Below are positions 60,411-64,000 of a DNA stretch of 64,000 nt, piece after piece. The notes under the pieces were generated by a model. That model made no database searches. It was not told where the DNA came from and was given only the letters and a program-made list of their open reading frames with translations. Origin of the DNA: Paenibacillus sp. LS1 (GTDB lineage Bacteria; Bacillota; Bacilli; Paenibacillales; Paenibacillaceae); NCBI RefSeq assembly GCF_026013365.1, contig NZ_JAPDOE010000003.1, positions 1-64,000 on the forward strand. Direction: 5' to 3'. The position numbers and the translations under genes are program-made. Position 1 is the stretch's first letter. Every line of letters starts with the position of its first letter.

Positions 60411-61724
60411 TTATTTCGTGAGTTCTGCCCGTGCTTTGACCCACTTGTCGTTCAGGTCCTTCATGATGTCGTCATACGATTCCTTGCGGTTACCGATACC
60501 TGCTTCGATAATGCGTTTCTTGAAGTCAGGCTGCCAGAGGCCGATTTCACCTTCGTTATCGATCTTATCAACGAGACCTTCCTGGCCTTCTTTGGCAGGT
60601 GTAAGTGTGGAGAATTTCACATCTTTATATTGATCCAAAATGGGTGGCAATTCAGCATTCTTGTCTGCATCCATACCGCCGCCTTGTTCAACTGCGTAGT
60701 TCGACTTCGCCAGGAACCAGTCAATCCAGGCTTTCGCAGCAGGTTTGTTCTCGCTGTTCACGTTCATGCCGATGTTATAGTCCGCGGAGAGCGGAACCAC
60801 AACTTCACTTGCATTCGTAGGGAAAGGAAGGAATCCGATGTCGTCCGGTGTATCCGTCATCCCTTGGATCTGTGTGATGGCCCAAGAGCCAAGTGCCATC
60901 GTGGCAATTTTGCCTTTGGCAAGATCAGCCTTGGAGCTTTCCCAGTCGGTTGTCGTTGGATCTTTCTCAATCAGACCGTTCTTGGCTGCATCATAGAGCA
61001 CTTTGTACAGTTCATAGTGCGGCTGACCAGGCACAAAGTTTTCATCCGTATTCGGTTGGTCCACATTAACGTAATCTACGCTACCTGCAACTGTTGGCAG
61101 GTCCGATTCCCATTGGGTAAGAGCCCAGCCGGATGCATAGTTGGTGTAGAGCGGAACTGCGTCAGTATTGTCTTTGACCAATTGAAGCGCAGCCTGGAAT
61201 TGCTCCGGTGTTTTTGGCAATTCGGTAACGCCTGCGTCTTTGAAGACTTGTTTGTTATAAATAATGCCGGAGAACGTGATGACCGTAGGGATACCGTATA
61301 CCTGACCATCCACCATACGTTCTTCAATGGCGGTGTATTTGTCTTTCAATTCATCGTACGTGCCAAGCGGCTCGAAAAAATCCGGGATATCCGCGATCGG
61401 AACGCTGGTCGGGATCATCAGGACATCACCGTAATCCTTGGTGCTCATACGGATTTTCACTTGGCCTTCATAGTCGGCCAGTGCCTGAAAGTTTACTTTG
61501 ACATCCGGGTATTCCTTATTGAACTCAGCAGCGTAATCTTTGAATACGGTATCAACAATATCTGTACGTTGTGTAAGGACGGTAATTTCACCCTTGATAT
61601 CTGCCGGATCTGTACTGATCTCCTCCCCTGCCTGCGAAGATCCACCTCCGGATGAACATGCAGCAAGTAGTGAAGTGATGAGTAGCATCGTCAGCAACAT
61701 CATCCAACCTTTGTTTTTTCTCAA
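60411..61724 (-). CDS. Mannan-locus sugar ABC substrate-binding lipoprotein
   Basis: The 437-residue family 1 solute-binding protein has signal peptide and lipobox LLAAC (LTMLLITSLLAACSSGGGSS). Landmarks are ITVLTQRTDIVDTVFKDYAAEFNKEYP, YGIPTVITFSGIIYNKQVF and IATMALGSWAITQIQGM. The start is TTG, 9 nt after AGAGGGG. By context it binds manno-oligosaccharides outside the cell. A consensus promoter with a cre site and an operator lies upstream, divergent from the epimerase promoter. Confidence 0.9.
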   Translation of the reverse strand: MRKNKGWMMLLTMLLITSLLAACSSGGGSSQAGEEISTDPADIKGEITVLTQRTDIVDTVFKDYAAEFNKEYPDVKVNFQALADYEGQVKIRMSTKDYGDVLMIPTSVPIADIPDFFEPLGTYDELKDKYTAIEERMVDGQVYGIPTVITFSGIIYNKQVFKDAGVTELPKTPEQFQAALQLVKDNTDAVPLYTNYASGWALTQWESDLPTVAGSVDYVNVDQPNTDENFVPGQPHYELYKVLYDAAKNGLIEKDPTTTDWESSKADLAKGKIATMALGSWAITQIQGMTDTPDDIGFLPFPTNASEVVVPLSADYNIGMNVNSENKPAAKAWIDWFLAKSNYAVEQGGGMDADKNAELPPILDQYKDVKFSTLTPAKEGQEGLVDKIDNEGEIGLWQPDFKKRIIEAGIGNRKESYDDIMKDLNDKWVKARAELTK

Positions 61725-61752
61725 TTGTTTCGACCCCTCTCTTAAGTTAATT

Positions 61753-61807
61753 AAGTTATCGTTAAGGTTACAAAATGAATTCTATTATGGTAACGCTTAC
61801 CTGTCAA
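61753..61807 (-). promoter_or_regulatory. Promoter of the mannan ABC operon with cre site and operator
   Basis: The minus strand reads TTGACA (61802-61807), a 17-nt spacer and TAGAAT (61779-61784). The spacer is occupied by GGTAAGCGTTACCA, which matches the CcpA cre consensus at 13 of 14 positions. Downstream of the start, TTAACGATAACTT (61753-61765) repeats the motif found in the divergent promoter. Confidence 0.75.
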
Positions 61808-61851
61808 TTAAATTATTTATAACTTAACAAGAAAAATTGCGATGCATTTCG

Positions 61852-61905
61852 TTGACATCTGTTTTTCAGAGCACTAATATTGTTTAGTAAAGTTACCGTT
61901 AACTT
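61852..61905 (+). promoter_or_regulatory. Promoter and operator of the epimerase-GH130 operon
   Basis: TTGACA (61852-61857), a 17-nt spacer and TAATAT (61875-61880) form a consensus promoter. AAGTTACCGTTAACTT (61890-61905), an inverted repeat AAGTTA-N4-TAACTT, covers the first transcribed bases. It shares the core AAGTTANCGTTAA with the site in the divergent promoter, so one repressor probably controls both. Confidence 0.75.
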
Positions 61906-61948
61906 AATGAAATGTGATTGATGTAACATTCTGAAGGAGTGCTCACTT

Positions 61949-63139
61949 ATGAATACAAAAACAACCGAACGTCAATCTGAGATTAAGACGCAGTGGGAGA
62001 AGCAGATTTTACCCTTCTGGTCCAACCTTAAAGATACAACCCACGGTGGATTCTACGGCTGGGTTGGCAATGATCTTCAGGTGAATCCACAGGCCCCCAA
62101 AGGCGGGATCGCCACGGCACGGCAATTATGGTCTTTTGCAGCAGCCTATCGGGTTACCGGAAACGAAAGATGGCGCGATCACGCGGAGCACGCCTATCGT
62201 TTTCTCGCTGACCATGTGATGGATACCGAATATGGCGGCATGTACTGGATGGTAGATTACACAGGGGAAGCACTGGATACGAGCAAACATGTGTATACAC
62301 AATCATTCGGCGTGTATTCACTCAGTGAGTACTACCGTGCTACCGGGGATGCTTCTGCATTGGAACTTGCGAAAACGCTTTTTGCTCTAATCGAGGACAA
62401 AGGTCTGGATGCCAAACTACCTGCGTACAAGGAACAATTTGATCGCACATGGAACGAACAGCCCAATGAAATGCTGAGCGAAAACGGGGTAATTGCGGAT
62501 TACACAATGAATACGCATATCCATGTGTTAGAGGCCTACACCACGCTCTATCGCGTGTGGCCGGATCAACAAGTGAAGGCGGCACTGGAACGCCTGCTCG
62601 GAATTCTATATGAACGGGTGTATGACCAAGACACCAAGTTTCTCGGGGTATTTTTCAACAAACAGTGGGAGTCCATCATTGATCTGCGCTCGTTCGGACA
62701 TGACATTGAAGCCAGCTGGCTGATCGACGAAACACTGAAAGTGCTGGGACTGGAACAACATCCGGAGTATGCGGCGATGGTAACGGATATTGCCTATAAC
62801 ATCTCCAACGTGGCCGTAAATGCGGATGGTTCACTGTTAAATGAACAAGAAGGTGAACATATCGATGAGAAGCGCATTTGGTGGGTTCAGGCGGAGGCGA
62901 TGGTTGGCTTCTATAATGCGTATCAGCGTACAGGTGATCCACTGTTTCTGGAGAGAGTGGAACGCTTGTGGACCTATATCCAAGAAAACATCATTGATCA
63001 GCGCGCTGGTGGGGAATGGTACTGGTCGGTTGATGGGAACGGAACACCGGACCAGAGCGAAATTGCCGGACCGTGGAAATGCCCTTATCACAATAGCAGA
63101 TTCTGTATTGAACTAATCGAGAGGATGGGATCAGAATGA
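61949..63139 (+). CDS. Cellobiose/mannobiose 2-epimerase (AGE family)
   Basis: The 396-residue (alpha/alpha)6-barrel enzyme has [65 protein letters not shown] (catalytic His) and the C-terminal [18 protein letters not shown], all typical of cellobiose 2-epimerase. It converts beta-1,4-mannobiose to mannosyl-glucose and also acts on cellobiose. AAGGAG precedes the ATG. Its stop overlaps the start of a GH130 phosphorylase (ATGA), which fits the known epimerase-phosphorylase pathway of mannan catabolism. Confidence 0.9.
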   Translation: MNTKTTERQSEIKTQWEKQILPFWSNLKDTTHGGFYGWVGNDLQVNPQAPKGGIATARQLWSFAAAYRVTGNERWRDHAEHAYRFLADHVMDTEYGGMYWMVDYTGEALDTSKHVYTQSFGVYSLSEYYRATGDASALELAKTLFALIEDKGLDAKLPAYKEQFDRTWNEQPNEMLSENGVIADYTMNTHIHVLEAYTTLYRVWPDQQVKAALERLLGILYERVYDQDTKFLGVFFNKQWESIIDLRSFGHDIEASWLIDETLKVLGLEQHPEYAAMVTDIAYNISNVAVNADGSLLNEQEGEHIDEKRIWWVQAEAMVGFYNAYQRTGDPLFLERVERLWTYIQENIIDQRAGGEWYWSVDGNGTPDQSEIAGPWKCPYHNSRFCIELIERMGSE

Positions 63140-64000
63140 TACACCCGAAATACAAGGAGTTATTGGAGAAACAGGAGCAGCTGCTTACTCGCCCTAATGA
63201 GATCAATTCTTCCTTCTACAACGGCATATATGATCGGTACCAATATCCGGTTATCACTCGCCATCATGTACCGCTGCATTGGAGATTCGATCTGGATGAG
63301 GCGACGAACCCGCATTTTATGGAACGCCTGGGCATTAACGCAACGCTGAATCCGGGAGCCATCTATTTCAATGGCAAATACATCATGGTCATCCGTACGG
63401 AAGGATTGGATCGTAAATCAATCTTTGCGCTCGCCGAGAGCGACAATGGAATTGATGGGTTCCGTTTCACGGGTAAACCATTGGTCTGGGATGATATCGA
63501 TGCAGATGAAACCAATCAGTATGATATGCGCCTCGTTCAACATGAAGATGGCTGGATCTATGGCATCTATTGCTCGGAACGCAAAGACCCAGAGGCTCCT
63601 GCATTTGATACATCCAGCGCAGTGGCACAGGCAGGACTGGTTCGTACACGCGATCTCATAAGCTGGGAACGGTTGCCCAACATCACAACGAATTCCCCTC
63701 AACAGCGCAATGTCGTTTTGCACCCGGAATTCGTGGATGGAAAATACGCCTTCTATACCCGTCCACAAGACGGATTCATCTCAACAGGCAGTGGCGGCGG
63801 AATCGCCTTTGGTCTGTGTGAGGATATCTTGAACCCTGTCATTCATGAAGAGACAATTATCGACGAACGGAAATATCATACGGTCTATGAGGTGAAAAAC
63901 GGTCAGGGCCCTGCTCCGCTCAAGACGGATCGTGGCTGGATTCACATTGCTCACGGAGTTCGGAACACTGCGGCAGGCCTGCGTTACGTGTTATACACAT
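63136..64000 (+). CDS. GH130 mannosylglucose phosphorylase-like (3' end outside window)
   Basis: 288 codons are visible before the right edge. Features are [72 protein letters not shown] and [23 protein letters not shown]. The longer N-terminus and the DMRLV motif fit the GH130_1 subgroup (4-O-beta-D-mannosyl-D-glucose phosphorylase), distinct from the shorter GH130 at 57222-58259. It splits the epimerase product with phosphate into mannose 1-phosphate and glucose. Its ATG overlaps the epimerase stop, so the two are coupled. Confidence 0.88.
   Translation, partial: MIHPKYKELLEKQEQLLTRPNEINSSFYNGIYDRYQYPVITRHHVPLHWRFDLDEATNPHFMERLGINATLNPGAIYFNGKYIMVIRTEGLDRKSIFALAESDNGIDGFRFTGKPLVWDDIDADETNQYDMRLVQHEDGWIYGIYCSERKDPEAPAFDTSSAVAQAGLVRTRDLISWERLPNITTNSPQQRNVVLHPEFVDGKYAFYTRPQDGFISTGSGGGIAFGLCEDILNPVIHEETIIDERKYHTVYEVKNGQGPAPLKTDRGWIHIAHGVRNTAAGLRYVLYT

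Overview
The window looks like a chromosomal segment of a Paenibacillus-type Gram-positive bacterium (Bacillota). The evidence is roughly 50% GC, strong AGGAGG-type ribosome binding sites with frequent TTG and GTG starts, lipobox-bearing solute-binding proteins, YesM/AraC-type two-component pairs that serve sugar ABC transporters, and an SLH-anchored multidomain mannanase. I saw no rRNA, tRNA, CRISPR array, prophage or complete insertion sequence. Names rest on motifs I can read; no database search was possible. Layout: 1-9.3 kb is a putative spore or cell-surface glycoprotein locus. It holds three SunS-like glycosyltransferases with TPR tails, a Thr-rich protein with 17 near-identical short repeats, a basic-tailed paralogue of its C-terminal domain, and two divergent Ser/Thr-rich paralogues. 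A MITE-like element with an 8-bp target duplication separates the two arms. 9.4-16.4 kb holds a frameshifted small gene, a TrpXYZ-like ABC operon, a phosphotransferase with a TetR regulator, an Rpn/PDDEXK family gene, and a tRNA hydroxylase (trhO) in an operon with a Cys-rich Fe-S-type regulator. 17.5-24 kb holds a lipoprotein/histidine kinase/response regulator operon, an Rpn remnant, an AraC regulator and a MATE exporter. 24-33.5 kb holds two carbohydrate ABC transporters around a YesM/AraC-type two-component pair. 33.7-45.5 kb is mixed: lspA, a UPF0303 protein, a nucleoside hydrolase, a YjfL/YjfC-like envelope cluster, an ABC-F ATPase preceded by a small ORF and an attenuator-like terminator, a GT4/phosphotransferase operon, and a leaderless TetR gene paired by a shared operator with a flavodoxin-fold oxidoreductase. 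45.7-51 kb is a five-gene Nik/Opp-type importer under a perfect Fur box. 51-64 kb is a mannan utilisation locus: cell-wall GH26 mannanase, CE7 esterase, GH113 mannanase, GH130 phosphorylase, sugar ABC transporter, then a divergent 2-epimerase and a second GH130. The genes suggest that mannan is cut at the cell surface, deacetylated, imported as oligosaccharides, trimmed inside by GH113 and phosphorolysed by GH130, with disaccharides epimerised and split by the second GH130. Divergent consensus promoters carry a near-perfect CcpA cre site and a repeated operator. The most striking unexplained signal is a family of three related intergenic elements of about 150-180 nt (33288-33468, 36006-36155, 58307-58454). 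All three lie in the same orientation just upstream of sugar- or nucleoside-related genes. They share a closing stem, a second stem and a hairpin that keep pairing although their sequences differ. I read this as a candidate undescribed cis-regulatory structured RNA.
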